The notes under the pieces were generated by a model. That model saw only the letters and a list, made by a program, of their open reading frames with translations. It did no database searches and was not told the DNA's origin. A DNA stretch of 64,000 nucleotides from assembly GCF_026342435.1 (NCBI RefSeq), contig NZ_JAPEMT010000001.1, forward strand, positions 1,606,501 through 1,670,500, in the 5' to 3' direction. Position 1 is the first letter of the stretch. Every line of letters starts with the position of its first letter. Positions 40,585 through 50,205 of this stretch are shown here, in pieces. The DNA is from Streptomyces sp. NBC_00237. Its GTDB lineage: Bacteria > Actinomycetota > Actinomycetes > Streptomycetales > Streptomycetaceae. The position numbers and the translations under genes were made by a program.

Positions 40585-40842
40585 ATGGCACACAAGAAGG
40601 GCGCATCGTCCACTCGGAACGGTCGCGACTCCAATGCCCAGCGGCTCGGCGTGAAGCGCTTCGGCGGTCAGGCTGTCAACGCCGGTGAGATCCTGGTCCG
40701 CCAGCGCGGTACCCACTTCCACCCGGGCACGGGCGTCGGCCGTGGTGGCGACGACACGCTGTTCGCCCTCGCCGCCGGTGCGGTCGAGTTCGGTACGCAC
40801 CGTGGTCGCAAGGTCGTGAACATCGTTCCGATCGCCGGCTGA
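40585..40842 (+). CDS. rpmA: 50S ribosomal protein L27
   Basis: The 85-residue protein starts [24 protein letters not shown], with the flexible N-terminal arm that reaches the peptidyl-transferase centre. [18 protein letters not shown] is the core motif. The N terminus is at AHKKG with no cleavable extension, unlike Firmicutes L27. Confidence 0.98.
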   Translation: MAHKKGASSTRNGRDSNAQRLGVKRFGGQAVNAGEILVRQRGTHFHPGTGVGRGGDDTLFALAAGAVEFGTHRGRKVVNIVPIAG

Positions 40843-40901
40843 ACAAGCCAGCTTTCGTAAGGGCACCTCATAGAGGTGCTCGGAGCGAATCACCGCACGT
40901 T

Positions 40902-40953
40902 CCGAGGGCGGACGCTCTTTCCCGGCTAACCGGGGAAGCGTGTCCGCCCTCGG
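40902..40953 (+). terminator. Long hairpin after rpmA
   Basis: CCGAGGGCGGAC (40902-40913) pairs with 40942-40953, enclosing a second stem CTTTCCCGG/CCGGGGAAG with a CTAA loop. A smaller hairpin GCACCTC/GAGGTGC lies at 40863-40879. Together they end the rplU-rpmA message before obgE. Confidence 0.8.
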
Positions 40954-41001
40954 CGTGTTACGTATGTAGACATTCCGCATTACCTGTACTGGAGGACACC
41001 C

Positions 41002-42441
41002 ATGACCACCTTCGTGGACCGCGTCGAACTGCATGTCGCCGCGGGTAACGGAGGCCACGGCTGCGCCTCCGTACACCGTGAGAAGTTCAAGCCGCTCGGC
41101 GGCCCGGACGGCGGCAACGGCGGGCGCGGCGGCGACATCACCCTCGTTGTCGACCAGGCTGTGACCACTCTGCTCGACTACCACCACAGCCCGCACCGCA
41201 AGGCCACCAACGGCCAGCCCGGCGCAGGTGACAACCGTTCCGGCAAGGACGGCCAGGACCTGATCCTGCCCGTGCCCGACGGCACCGTCGTCCTCGACAA
41301 GGACGGAAACGTCCTCGCCGACCTCGTCGGCCACGGCACCACCTACGTCGCCGGTGAGGGAGGCCGCGGTGGCCTCGGCAACCTGGCGCTGTCCTCGGCC
41401 CGACGCAAGGCCCCCGGCTTCGCTCTCCTGGGCGAGCCCGGCAAGTCCGCGGACATCGTCCTGGAGCTCAAGACCGTCGCCGACGTAGCCCTGGTGGGCT
41501 ACCCGAGCGCGGGCAAGTCCTCGCTGATCTCGGTGCTCTCCGCAGCCAAGCCGAAGATCGCGGACTACCCGTTCACGACGCTCGTCCCCAACCTCGGCGT
41601 CGTCACGGCCGGCTCGACCGTCTACACCATCGCCGACGTCCCCGGCCTGATCCCCGGTGCCAGCGAGGGGCGGGGCCTCGGCCTGGAGTTCCTGCGGCAC
41701 GTCGAGCGCTGCTCGGTCCTCGTCCACGTACTGGACACGGCGACCCTGGAGTCCGACCGCGACCCGATCTCCGACCTCGACGTCATCGAGGAGGAGCTCA
41801 AGCTGTACGGCGGTCTGGACGACCGGCCGCGCCTTGTCGTCCTCAACAAGGTCGACATCCCGGACGGCCAGGAACTCGCGGACATGATCCGCCCGGAGCT
41901 CGAAGCCCGCGGCTACAAGGTCTTCGACGTGTCGGCCGTCTCCCGCACGGGGCTGAAGGAACTGTCCTTCGCCCTGGCCAAGGGCATCGCCAAGATGCGC
42001 GCCCGCAAGCCGCAGGAGGAAGCGACCCGCATCGTCATCCGTCCGAAGGCCGTCGACGACAACGGCTTCAAGGTCGTCCACGACGAGGAAGAGAACGTCT
42101 ACCGGGTGCGCGGCGAGAAGCCGGAGCGCTGGGTGCAGCAGACCGACTTCAGCAACGACGAGGCCGTCGGCTACCTCGCCGACCGCCTCAGCCGCCTGGG
42201 TGTCGAGACCGCGCTGATGAAGGCCGGTGCCCGCGCGGGCGACGCCGTCGCCATCGGCTCCGACGAGAACTCCGTCGTCTTCGACTGGGAGCCCACCGTC
42301 ATGGCCGGCGCCGAGATGCTCGGCCGCCGAGGCGAGGACCACCGCTTGGACGAGCCGCGCCCCGCCGCGACCCGCCGCAAGGACCGCGAGGCGGAGCGCG
42401 ACAATTCGCAGAAGGAATACGACGAGTTCAAGCCTTTCTGA
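41002..42441 (+). CDS. obgE: GTPase Obg/CgtA
   Basis: The 479-residue protein has an N-terminal glycine-rich Obg fold ([20 protein letters not shown] ...). The G domain contains G1 GYPSAGKSS (about 167-175), switch [22 protein letters not shown] and the G5 SAVS. A C-terminal OCT domain (about 350-430) and a charged tail follow. Obg couples the GTP level to ribosome assembly and, in Streptomyces, to the onset of differentiation. GGAGG lies 9 nt before the ATG. It has its own leader after the rpmA terminator. Confidence 0.97.
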   Translation: MTTFVDRVELHVAAGNGGHGCASVHREKFKPLGGPDGGNGGRGGDITLVVDQAVTTLLDYHHSPHRKATNGQPGAGDNRSGKDGQDLILPVPDGTVVLDKDGNVLADLVGHGTTYVAGEGGRGGLGNLALSSARRKAPGFALLGEPGKSADIVLELKTVADVALVGYPSAGKSSLISVLSAAKPKIADYPFTTLVPNLGVVTAGSTVYTIADVPGLIPGASEGRGLGLEFLRHVERCSVLVHVLDTATLESDRDPISDLDVIEEELKLYGGLDDRPRLVVLNKVDIPDGQELADMIRPELEARGYKVFDVSAVSRTGLKELSFALAKGIAKMRARKPQEEATRIVIRPKAVDDNGFKVVHDEEENVYRVRGEKPERWVQQTDFSNDEAVGYLADRLSRLGVETALMKAGARAGDAVAIGSDENSVVFDWEPTVMAGAEMLGRRGEDHRLDEPRPAATRRKDREAERDNSQKEYDEFKPF

Positions 42442-42483
42442 CACCTCGTCAGTTATGTTTTCGCCCGGCGTCTGACGCGTTGA

Positions 42484-42532
42484 AAAGGGGGCGTTGCTCC
42501 AAGAGCGAAACTCTTGGAGCAACGCCCCCTTT
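42484..42532 (+). terminator. 22-bp terminator after obgE
   Basis: A perfect 22-bp stem (42484-42505 with 42511-42532) with a CGAAA loop lies 42 nt after the obgE stop. It also faces the end of the pseudogene on the other strand, so it may act in both directions. Confidence 0.88.
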
Positions 42533-42544
42533 CCATGCGCTCTC

Positions 42545-43958
42545 TCCGTACGTCCTCGTGACGCGGGTCCGTATCGGCCTCGAACGTGTGGTCCGCGACC
42601 CGAGCCGCAGCCCTGCCGTCGTCCACCTCGCGCACCGCCCTCATCAAATTCCTCGGACGTCGCGATCAGCCGTGAAGAACAGCATCGGGCGCCGCGTGGG
42701 CGCGAAGTCGAACATCACGGAGGAATAGTCGGTGATCAGTACGTCCGACACCAGATACAGATCCGCGATGTCCGGGTACTTCAACACGTCGAAGACGAAA
42801 GATCGAGACGAAACTGGCCCCTGTCGTGCGACAGGCCGTCGCGCCACGGCGGTGCGTACAAGACGACCTTCTTGTCCTCCGGAAGGTCCAGCTTCTCCCG
42901 GATCTCCTTGACGCGTACGTCACGGTCGGGCGTGTACAGATAGTCGTTGCGCGGGTATCAGGTCTCGACCACCGGCCCGTCGATGTCCAAAACCGATGCG
43001 CTGGAGCATCGTGCCGTGCCAGGTCTGCACGATCACCTGGCCCGGACGGTGTTCCACCCAGTGCGGCAGGTGCGCGCTGGTGACGATGTACTTGCAGAGC
43101 GCCAGAGCCTCGAACCACTCGGTGCACCAGAACGGCACCCTCTTCAAGGTGTCCGGCAGCCCCAGTTGACTGTCCCGGACCAGCCAAAGGTGCTCCAGGT
43201 CAGTGCCCTCAGTACCAGCTCAGGATCGGTCAGGTCCGCGGGCGAGGTGCCGGAGAGGAAGCAACTAACGCCCTTCGCGCCAGTCTGCCCGCGTCAGCTT
43301 GGCCCCCAGCGGACGGCCGGAGAACTGCAGATAACCGTCGGCCACCGACAGTTGGTTCCAGCACCACCGTGTATACGTACTGTTTGCCGCTCTTGTGGTT
43401 GGAGACCCGCAGCGACACCGACGTCCAAGTGCTTGCGGTTCGTCGTGCGCGGGATGTTGCCGCCCTCGCGGCGCTGCCGGTAGTGCACACGGGCGTGGCA
43501 CAGGGTGGCGATCGATTCCGCCGCCATCAGCGAACAGAACGTCCAGGGGGCGTCCTCGTGGTAGCCGGGTGGGAACGTGAAGTCCTGGGCCTGAATGAAC
43601 TCGCGGTGGTACGCCTTGTTCCATACGACCTGAAGCAGGTCGAGGAGCTTGGGGTGAAGGGTCAGCGTAAGGCGCCGGAGGGCTCGGACTTCTTCAGGTG
43701 GGGGTGCAGCCGGTTGCGGATGGCCTTCTCGGCGAGATGGAGGACCCGCACGCGCGGGTCGAGCGCGGCGTACTCGTCCAGGATCGCACCGGACGCGTCG
43801 GGCGAGCAGTCGTCGACCGCCAGGATCTCGAAGTCGGTGAAGTCCTGGTGCAGGACAGAGCCGAGGTATTTGTGTATGTATCCCTAAATGTTGTACGTGG
43901 GGACAACAAGGTTCAATCGAGGCGTTCTACATCTGTTCGTAAGCAGCGTGCACGGCAT
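42545..43958 (-). pseudogene. Decayed GT2-TagF (glycosyltransferase/CDP-glycerol glycerophosphotransferase) gene
   Basis: On the minus strand, fragments in different frames spell a former bifunctional polymerase. From 43958 the N-terminal GT2 start reads RLNLVVPTYNI, interrupted by an amber codon (43884-43886), then continues GYIHKYLGSVLHQDFTDFEI. A large part of the GT2 domain is missing. A region VSNHKSGKQYVYTVVLEP follows in another frame. Next comes VIVQTWHGTMLQRIGF, then after a frameshift near 43,000 a second nonsense codon (42958-42960, expected Gly) before YPRNDYLY. After a shift near 42,790 the text resumes as DVLITDYSSVMFDFA. At least two stops, three frameshifts and internal deletion make it non-functional. 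It resembles the intact gene at 47099-50017 in domain order. Confidence 0.85.
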
Positions 43959-44273
43959 GCCGGGGTGCCGGTCGTGCTGTGAGGCTGGCGTGTTCGGCAG
44001 TTCGACGGGTGTTGTCAGTGCTGAGTGAAGACAAGCGGGAGCAGACGTTCGCTTTGCGGCCGCCTGGGTGAGGGGTTCCAGGGCGGTGCTGACAGTCCGG
44101 TCAAATACGGTGAAGCGGAAGTCGGGGTGTGAGGCGTCTACCCTGGAGGACCCAGGGGTGGCCACCGGCCTGTGACGTTGGTTGCACCGGAGTTTGAGGC
44201 GGGTCTCCCGGGGCAGCGGCGCGCGGAGAGTCCGGTCGGCACGGCCGGTGCGACATCATTGAGGAGCATCAGG
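43959..44273. other. Gene-free gap between pseudogene and GT2 gene
   Basis: This 315-nt gap separates divergent units. A frame extends the GT2 gene upstream to 44172 but lacks a ribosome binding site. A TACCCT at about 44142 is a possible -10. I see no gene or strong hairpin. Confidence 0.5.
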
Positions 44274-45878
44274 GTGCAACCCGCACAGATCACCGTGGTC
44301 GTCATCGTCTACAACGACGCGGACCGCATCGCCACGGCTGTCGAGTCGGCCCTTGCTCAGGGAGACGCTGTCGGTGAAGTGATCGTCGTCGACGACGCCT
44401 CCACCGACGGCACCCGCGAAGCGGTTGACGCCCTCGCCACACGGCATCCCCGGGTGCGCCCCCTGCACCGGACAGAGAACAGCGGGGGCTGCGGCAGCCC
44501 CCGCAACGACGGCATCTCCGCAGCTGCCTTCCCCTATGTGATGTTCCTGGACAGCGACGACGTCTATCCGGAGGGTGCCGCCGACGCGCTCCTCGCCGAA
44601 GCCGCCCCCGGCATCGACGTCGTTGCCGGACAGTGCGTGCGCCGCGAACTCCCCGAGGAACACGACACCGTATGGGCGCCCGCCCTCTACGACACCACCG
44701 CCGGTGCAACCCTGCCGGGCACTGTCCTCAAAGGCATCACCGCCCACCCCGAGTTCCTTATCGATACCCTCTCTGTCAACAAGCTCTACCGACGCGACTT
44801 CCTCGCTGAACACGCAGCCGTCTTCCCCGACGGCGCCTTCCACTACGAGGACTTCGTCTTCACCGCGAAGGTGTACGCGGCAGCCCCTCGTATGGCGGTC
44901 ATCGACACCCCTGTCTACGTCTGGCATGTCCGCCGCGCCGACGCCGCCCTGTCGATCTCCCTGCGCCGTGCCACCCTCGCCAACTGGGAACACCGGGTGG
45001 AGGCCCACCGCCGCGTCGTCGAGGTGTTCCGCACGGCAGGACAGGACGCTCTCGCCGTCGCCGCCCAGACCAAGTTTCTCGACTACGACCTGCCCATGTA
45101 CGTACGGGAACTCGCCCAGCGCGCACCCGACTACCGGGCCGGCTGGTGGGCGCATGCCCGTACCTACCTCGCGGGCTTCGATGACGCCGCGTACGAGGCA
45201 GCCGAAGCCCCGTCCCGCTGGCTGGCCCGTTCCCTGACGGCCTGGGAGCAGCCGGTCGAGCTGGACAGGGTCATGGGCCTGGCGGCGCAGCCTCCCTGCC
45301 TCCTGCCGCCCCCGTACACCAACGCGGCAGGTGAGCCCGTGCTGTCCGGTCGGCAGCCCGAGGTGCTGCTCGACGGACTCACGGCACTGCCCCCGCACAA
45401 GCTCCCGGTGACCGTCAACGGAACCGCGTTCGTGGGGCGCACGCTCGGGTTCACCCTGACGATCCCGGAACTCCACGGCCTGCTCGGCCCGCTGGACCCG
45501 AAACGGGTCGTACTGCGCTTGACCGACCAACGCGAAGCCCTCCCCGCGAAGATCCGCGAACAGCCCTTGCGCCGCACCGCGGACAGCTGGCAGGCCGCCT
45601 TCGAGGTGACCGCCAAGGACCTGACCGACGCCGCCCGCCTGGTGTCCTGGCGGGTGCAGGCCGACGTGGTGTGTGCGGGGGGCGAGCGCATCCCCGCCGA
45701 AGTCCGTGCCGCCCACCCCGGAGTGGCCCGCCGCAGGGTCGTACCGCGTCTGGGACGCCCCCTGCTCGTCCAGGTGCACGTGACGCCACGGGGGGCCCTG
45801 ATGGTGCGGATCGCCGGTGGGGTGCACGGAATGCTGGACGTGGTCCGCCGCCGCCTCCAGCGGCTGCTGGCCCGCTGA
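44274..45878 (+). CDS. GT2 glycosyltransferase, half-length relative to GT2-TagF paralogue
   Basis: The 534-residue protein has a GT-A glycosyltransferase domain at the N terminus: VVIVYNDADRIATAV (about 9-23), ENSGGCGSPRNDGI (68-81) and the metal-binding FLDSDD (91-96). A helical region (about 250-330) and a beta-rich C-terminal domain follow. The first ~530 residues align in layout with the GT2 half of the 972-residue protein encoded at 47099-50017, but the TagF half is absent and the protein ends in a basic stretch VRRRLQRLLAR. GTG 44274 has GAGGAG 7 nt upstream. It probably transfers a sugar to a wall polymer; donor and acceptor are unknown. Confidence 0.85.
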   Translation: MQPAQITVVVIVYNDADRIATAVESALAQGDAVGEVIVVDDASTDGTREAVDALATRHPRVRPLHRTENSGGCGSPRNDGISAAAFPYVMFLDSDDVYPEGAADALLAEAAPGIDVVAGQCVRRELPEEHDTVWAPALYDTTAGATLPGTVLKGITAHPEFLIDTLSVNKLYRRDFLAEHAAVFPDGAFHYEDFVFTAKVYAAAPRMAVIDTPVYVWHVRRADAALSISLRRATLANWEHRVEAHRRVVEVFRTAGQDALAVAAQTKFLDYDLPMYVRELAQRAPDYRAGWWAHARTYLAGFDDAAYEAAEAPSRWLARSLTAWEQPVELDRVMGLAAQPPCLLPPPYTNAAGEPVLSGRQPEVLLDGLTALPPHKLPVTVNGTAFVGRTLGFTLTIPELHGLLGPLDPKRVVLRLTDQREALPAKIREQPLRRTADSWQAAFEVTAKDLTDAARLVSWRVQADVVCAGGERIPAEVRAAHPGVARRRVVPRLGRPLLVQVHVTPRGALMVRIAGGVHGMLDVVRRRLQRLLAR

Positions 45879-45889
45879 ACACCAAAGAA

Positions 45890-45927
45890 GAGGGGGGCTC
45901 CCGACCCTAGGTCCGGGAGCCCCCCTC
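45890..45927. terminator. Bidirectional terminator between GT2 and GT4 genes
   Basis: GAGGGGGGCTCCCG (45890-45903) pairs perfectly with 45914-45927. It sits between convergent genes. Confidence 0.8.
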
Positions 45928-45956
45928 GTGTCTTCGCGCTCAGCTTTCCAGGAACC

Positions 45957-47102
45957 TCAGCGCTCCAGGAACTCGAAGAGCTCCTCCCACCGCTGAGTGA
46001 TCGACTCGGGCGAGTACCGCTGTACGTTCTCCCGGGCGAGGTCGCCCATCCGGTCCCGCAACTCCTGGTTCTGCATCAGCCGCACCAGCTGCCGGGCAAG
46101 CTCAGGAGTGTTGCCGGGACGCGCCAGCAGCCCGTCCACACCGTCCTGGACGATCTCGTGCACGCCCGGCGCACAGTCGAAGGCCACACACGGCACCCCG
46201 CACGCCATGGCCTCCAGCAGCGCCAGCGGGAAGCCCTCGCCACGCGAGGACTGCACGAACACCGAGGCCCCGTGCAGCGCCCCGACCACGTCCCGGGTCT
46301 GCCCGGCCCACTCGACCGAATCGTCCAGGCCCAGCTCCGTGGCCTGCTTCTTGAGCGACTGCTCAAGCTCGCCCGCGCCGTACAGCTTCAGCGTCCAACC
46401 CGGCATCTGCCGAGCGGCCTCCGCCCAGGCGTCGAGCAGTATGTCGAGACCCTTCTGGTGGCTGAGCCGCCCGATGCTGACGACTGTCTTCTCCGTACGC
46501 GGAGAGACCGTCTCGGGCATCATCGGCAGCGGGTTGGGCATGAACCCCACGTTGTTGAGGCCCTTCACCGCCCACAGGTCGGCGTCCTCCTGCGTGAGCA
46601 GCAGAAGCCGGTCGATGTCCTTGTAGTGCTGAGCGACCCGGCCGAAGCGTGAGGACTGCCGGGAGTACTCGTAGCTCTCGTGGCTCATCCCGATGACCGG
46701 GTGTCCCGCCGTGTCGGCCAGCTCGACCCACTCCATCGCCCATACCTGCGTCACGACGATCATCGCGCCCGGTGCGGCGGTGCGGAACATGTGCGACAAC
46801 TTCGCGGACTTCTCCAGTATCCCGGCCTCCCGGCGGGAGTTGTGGAGCCGTGCGGCCACGTCGACCGTGCCGCGCAGCCCCTGTACCGCCTTGCGGCCGA
46901 CCGGACGCCGGTCGTACAGCGTCACCGTCTCGTACGGCGGGTCCTCCCCGAGGTCCATGGCGACCTCGGCGGGTGCGATGCCGACGACAGTGACTCGGTG
47001 TCCCCGCTCCGCCAGCAGCGAAGCCATCTGCGTCTGCCAGCGGGCCACACCGCCGAGTTCGTCGACCTCGTTGGCCACGAAGAAGATGTCGCGTCCAGTC
47101 AT
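45957..47102 (-). CDS. GT4-family glycosyltransferase
   Basis: This retaining GT-B glycosyltransferase has 381 residues. The N-terminal Rossmann domain starts DIFFVANEVDELGGVARWQTQMASLLAERGH. The C-terminal domain has SIGRLSHQKGLDILLDAWAEA and the nucleotide-sugar motif RGEGFPLALLEAMACGVPCVAFDC (E-x7-E). Such enzymes add sugars to cell-surface polymers or lipids. Its ATG overlaps the stop of the upstream GT2-TagF gene (ATGA, 47099-47102), so the two are one operon and likely act on the same polymer. Confidence 0.9.
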   Translation of the reverse strand: MTGRDIFFVANEVDELGGVARWQTQMASLLAERGHRVTVVGIAPAEVAMDLGEDPPYETVTLYDRRPVGRKAVQGLRGTVDVAARLHNSRREAGILEKSAKLSHMFRTAAPGAMIVVTQVWAMEWVELADTAGHPVIGMSHESYEYSRQSSRFGRVAQHYKDIDRLLLLTQEDADLWAVKGLNNVGFMPNPLPMMPETVSPRTEKTVVSIGRLSHQKGLDILLDAWAEAARQMPGWTLKLYGAGELEQSLKKQATELGLDDSVEWAGQTRDVVGALHGASVFVQSSRGEGFPLALLEAMACGVPCVAFDCAPGVHEIVQDGVDGLLARPGNTPELARQLVRLMQNQELRDRMGDLARENVQRYSPESITQRWEELFEFLER

Positions 47103-50017
47103 CGGCTCCGGCCCTCTCCTCCGAAGAACTTGTCCACGATCTGCGCGGCAGCGTCACCGTGGTCGTACTCGCCGTACCGGTCCACGAACTCCTTCACCTG
47201 CGGGCCGTACTGCGCGCGTACGCCGTCAAGGTCGTCCAGCACCGTGAACAGCGCCTCTTCGGTGCGCGGGACCGGACCCGGTGCCGTTTCCACGAGATTG
47301 AAGTACGTGCCGCGGATGTCCTGGGAGTACTCCTCCCAGTCGTACGCGAAGAACACCATGGGCCGCTGAAGCAGAGCGAAGTCGAACATCACCGACGAGT
47401 AGTCCGTGATCAGCGCGTCCGACGCGAGCAGCAGCGGGGTGATGTCGGGTTCGTCCGAGACGTTGACGACCCGCCCCGCCATCGCCGGAGGCAGCGCCAC
47501 CTGGTTGAGGTAGTGCGTGCGCACCAGCAGCGTGAACGTGTCGCCGAACCGCTCCGCGAACTCCTCGACGGAGAAGGGAAACTCGAACTTCTGCACCTTG
47601 CCCTGGGCATTGGCCCGGAACGTCGGCGCGTACAGCACGACAGGCAGCCCGGGACGAATTCCCAACCGCTTCTTCAGGTCCTTCACCTGCGCGCTCTCAC
47701 CCGTCGCGTCGCGCCCCTTCACCAGGGCGTCGTTGCGCGGGTACCCGGTGCGCAGCAGCTTGCTCTCCGGCATGCGGTAGGCGCGCGCAAGGGTGCGCAC
47801 GTCGTGCTCGGTACGGACCACGAAGTGGTCGAAGCGGTCCAGCGACTTCTGGTAAGAAGCCTGTTCCGTCTCCGACATCAGCCGGTAGCTCGGCTCGTCG
47901 AAGCCCATGCGCTTGAGCGCGGACCCGTGCCAGGTCTGGATGTACGTCGTCTCGGGGCGTTTGGCCAGCTTCAGGGGGAAGCCCTGGTTGTCGATCCAGA
48001 ACTCGGCCTGCGCGAGCGCCCTCAGATACTTCCAGGACCAGCGCTTGACCAGTTCCACGTCGTCCGGGAAGCCGTTGGGTTTCGCGCCCGCGTACGACCA
48101 GATCGCGTGGATGGGGGCGTTACGGCGCTTGAGCTCTTCATAGAGGGCGCGCGGACTATCGCTGTACTGCTTGCCCAGGTGGCTCTCGAAGACCACGGTG
48201 CCCTTGCGGACGGGCAGGGCCTTGATCATGCGGTGATAGCCGTCGATCTTGCGGGCGCCGGAGTTGAGCTCCTTGCGCACGTCGCGGGCCTTGCGGTACG
48301 TGGTCTTGGCGATCCGCGCGGGCAGACTGTCCATGTTGTTCTGGATCAGCGCACGCGTCTTCTGGGACGCCGTGCTGTGTTGCACGAGGTGGAACGCCAG
48401 GTGACCGCGTCCGGAGACTTCCGCCTCTATGCGGTCGCCCGCCAGCCGCGTCAGCCGCGGCTTGACGGTGATGATGCCGGTGCGTTCGATGTCGGTGTTG
48501 CCGACGGTGATTGCGTTCACCGTCAACTTCCCGTCGACCTTCAGGTGCAGCCGAACATTCCACACGTCGTCGACGATGCCCAGAGGACGCAGTTCCTTTG
48601 CCAGCGGCAGGGCGGCCTCCCAGCGCACCCTGTCGCCGTCGACGCGCACGCTGCGGACGGGGAAGTGGAACGTCTGGAGGCTTGCGCGGCGTGCCTTGAG
48701 CACGATCTCGGCGGACAGCTTCGCATCCGGACCGATCTTCTGCAGCGGGTTGACGATCGCCCCGGCGAGCTCCACGACGGTGGGGCGCTCGGTGTATCCG
48801 GTGAGACTGTTGCGCAGGTCCAGCTTGTCCACCGGCCTGGTGTGGTAGCCGAGGTCGGTGACGTCGAGCAGGGCGCGGGCGTGAGGATCCTCCAAGTGCT
48901 CCTCGCACCAGTAGATCCTTCCGTCCTTCTCCACCAGCGGCACCGCGAGCTTGCTCCGGTTCAGGAGCATGTCGATGGCCGGCATCAGGTTGTCCCAGTC
49001 CTCCTGGAGGAGGAGGTACGCGCAGATGGCGTGGGCGGGGTGCAACTCGTTGTACGCCTCGGGGGCGAAGGACTGGACGTACTCCCGGGCCATCTCGGCG
49101 AAGGCGTGCCGGTAGTCGTCGTCGAGGAACGGCAGTTCGCGCAGGTAGAGGACCAGGTCGTGCTTCAAGAACTTGATGTCCTTGTGCAGCTTCAGGTCGC
49201 CCATCGAGCGGGACTTGAGAATTTCGTCGATCCGCCGGTGGATCTCCACTCGGTCGGCGAAATTATTGATTTCGTTGCGGCGATTACTGATCGACTTCTT
49301 CTCGGTCTTCTCGACCACGTTCCAGAAGTAAACAGTATTCGGAATCAAGGTAATGCGGGAGGCTGCCAGATATGCCTGGGCAGAGAAAAGCAGGTCCTCG
49401 TAATGAATCCCCTTGGGGAAAGCGAGATTGCTTTCGATCAGGAATTCGCGCCGGTAGCACTTGTTGGTCGACAGGGTGTCGAACACCAGCAGGTCTGGCA
49501 GTTCCGCGACGGAGTCGATCGTGCGCGTGGAGTTGTACAGCCAGCGGTACCACTCGGTCGTCTTGCCGTGTCTGCTGTCGACGTGCACGCGCAGGCACAG
49601 GCCGGACACCAGATCTGCACCGGTGGTCTCGGCGGCCTCCAGCATGTTGCGGCAGGCGTTGAGTTCGAGTGTGTCGTCGCTGTCGAGGAACATCACGTAG
49701 CGGCCGCGCGCCACCGCGATGCCCTGGTTGCGCGGTTCACCGCAGCCGCCGCTGTTCTCCTCCAGCTGGATCGCCCGGACCCGCTGTGGGTGCTCGGACG
49801 CGAGATTCCTGGCCACGGTGTACGAATCGTCCGTGGAGCAGTCGTCCGCGATGATCACTTCGACGTTGTGCAACGTCTGGTCCAGGACCGACTGCACGGC
49901 CGTCGGCAACCGCTTGGCATCGTTGTAGACGATGACCACAACACTGATGTCCGGCACGGTCGTCGGGAGGCTGTCCGGCGAGGGAGACGGGCTTGACAAG
50001 GCCACCTCTGTGTTCAC
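47099..50017 (-). CDS. Bifunctional GT2 glycosyltransferase / TagF-type CDP-alditol polymerase
   Basis: The 972-residue protein has an N-terminal GT-A domain (VVVIVYNDAKRLPTAVQS; DSDD at 112-115), a middle helical/beta region, and a C-terminal TagF/CDP-glycerol glycerophosphotransferase domain (about 600-960). The latter shows IQTWHGSALKRMGFD with its catalytic His, RTGYPRND, APTFR, and the CDP-binding SDALITDYSSVMFDFALLQRPMVFF. It should both glycosylate and polymerise a polyol-phosphate chain, that is, a teichoic-acid-like wall polymer, at the inner membrane face. A patch around 49,200-49,450 is visibly less GC-rich than its neighbours, suggesting acquisition. It diverges from galE. Confidence 0.92.
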   Translation of the reverse strand: MNTEVALSSPSPSPDSLPTTVPDISVVVIVYNDAKRLPTAVQSVLDQTLHNVEVIIADDCSTDDSYTVARNLASEHPQRVRAIQLEENSGGCGEPRNQGIAVARGRYVMFLDSDDTLELNACRNMLEAAETTGADLVSGLCLRVHVDSRHGKTTEWYRWLYNSTRTIDSVAELPDLLVFDTLSTNKCYRREFLIESNLAFPKGIHYEDLLFSAQAYLAASRITLIPNTVYFWNVVEKTEKKSISNRRNEINNFADRVEIHRRIDEILKSRSMGDLKLHKDIKFLKHDLVLYLRELPFLDDDYRHAFAEMAREYVQSFAPEAYNELHPAHAICAYLLLQEDWDNLMPAIDMLLNRSKLAVPLVEKDGRIYWCEEHLEDPHARALLDVTDLGYHTRPVDKLDLRNSLTGYTERPTVVELAGAIVNPLQKIGPDAKLSAEIVLKARRASLQTFHFPVRSVRVDGDRVRWEAALPLAKELRPLGIVDDVWNVRLHLKVDGKLTVNAITVGNTDIERTGIITVKPRLTRLAGDRIEAEVSGRGHLAFHLVQHSTASQKTRALIQNNMDSLPARIAKTTYRKARDVRKELNSGARKIDGYHRMIKALPVRKGTVVFESHLGKQYSDSPRALYEELKRRNAPIHAIWSYAGAKPNGFPDDVELVKRWSWKYLRALAQAEFWIDNQGFPLKLAKRPETTYIQTWHGSALKRMGFDEPSYRLMSETEQASYQKSLDRFDHFVVRTEHDVRTLARAYRMPESKLLRTGYPRNDALVKGRDATGESAQVKDLKKRLGIRPGLPVVLYAPTFRANAQGKVQKFEFPFSVEEFAERFGDTFTLLVRTHYLNQVALPPAMAGRVVNVSDEPDITPLLLASDALITDYSSVMFDFALLQRPMVFFAYDWEEYSQDIRGTYFNLVETAPGPVPRTEEALFTVLDDLDGVRAQYGPQVKEFVDRYGEYDHGDAAAQIVDKFFGGEGRSR

Positions 50018-50193
50018 GTCCTCGGTACGTTTTGATTACTGACCCCTCACAACTGCGGGTATGCGAGGGACGGCCAACTGATGAGCCTTGAAGGATCTTG
50101 AAGGATTTCGACAGTCCTCGCCAGGCTAGCCCATGGGTGAAGCCCCTGATCCCCTGCCCAGAGATGCCCCGATCAGTGATCAAAGCGCCTCTG

Positions 50194-50199
50194 TATAGT
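50194..50199 (+). promoter_or_regulatory. -10 hexamer TATAGT, leaderless galE start
   Basis: TATAGT is followed by exactly 6 nt and ATG 50206. It is the best -10 match in this set, and no Shine-Dalgarno is present. Confidence 0.65.
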
Positions 50200-50205
50200 G
50201 CCTCT

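Noticed and set aside
42494-43887. Plus-strand frames at 42494-42943, 42947-43483 and 43369-43887
   Set aside because: They are antisense to the decayed GT2-TagF fragments, whose minus-strand motifs are unmistakable.
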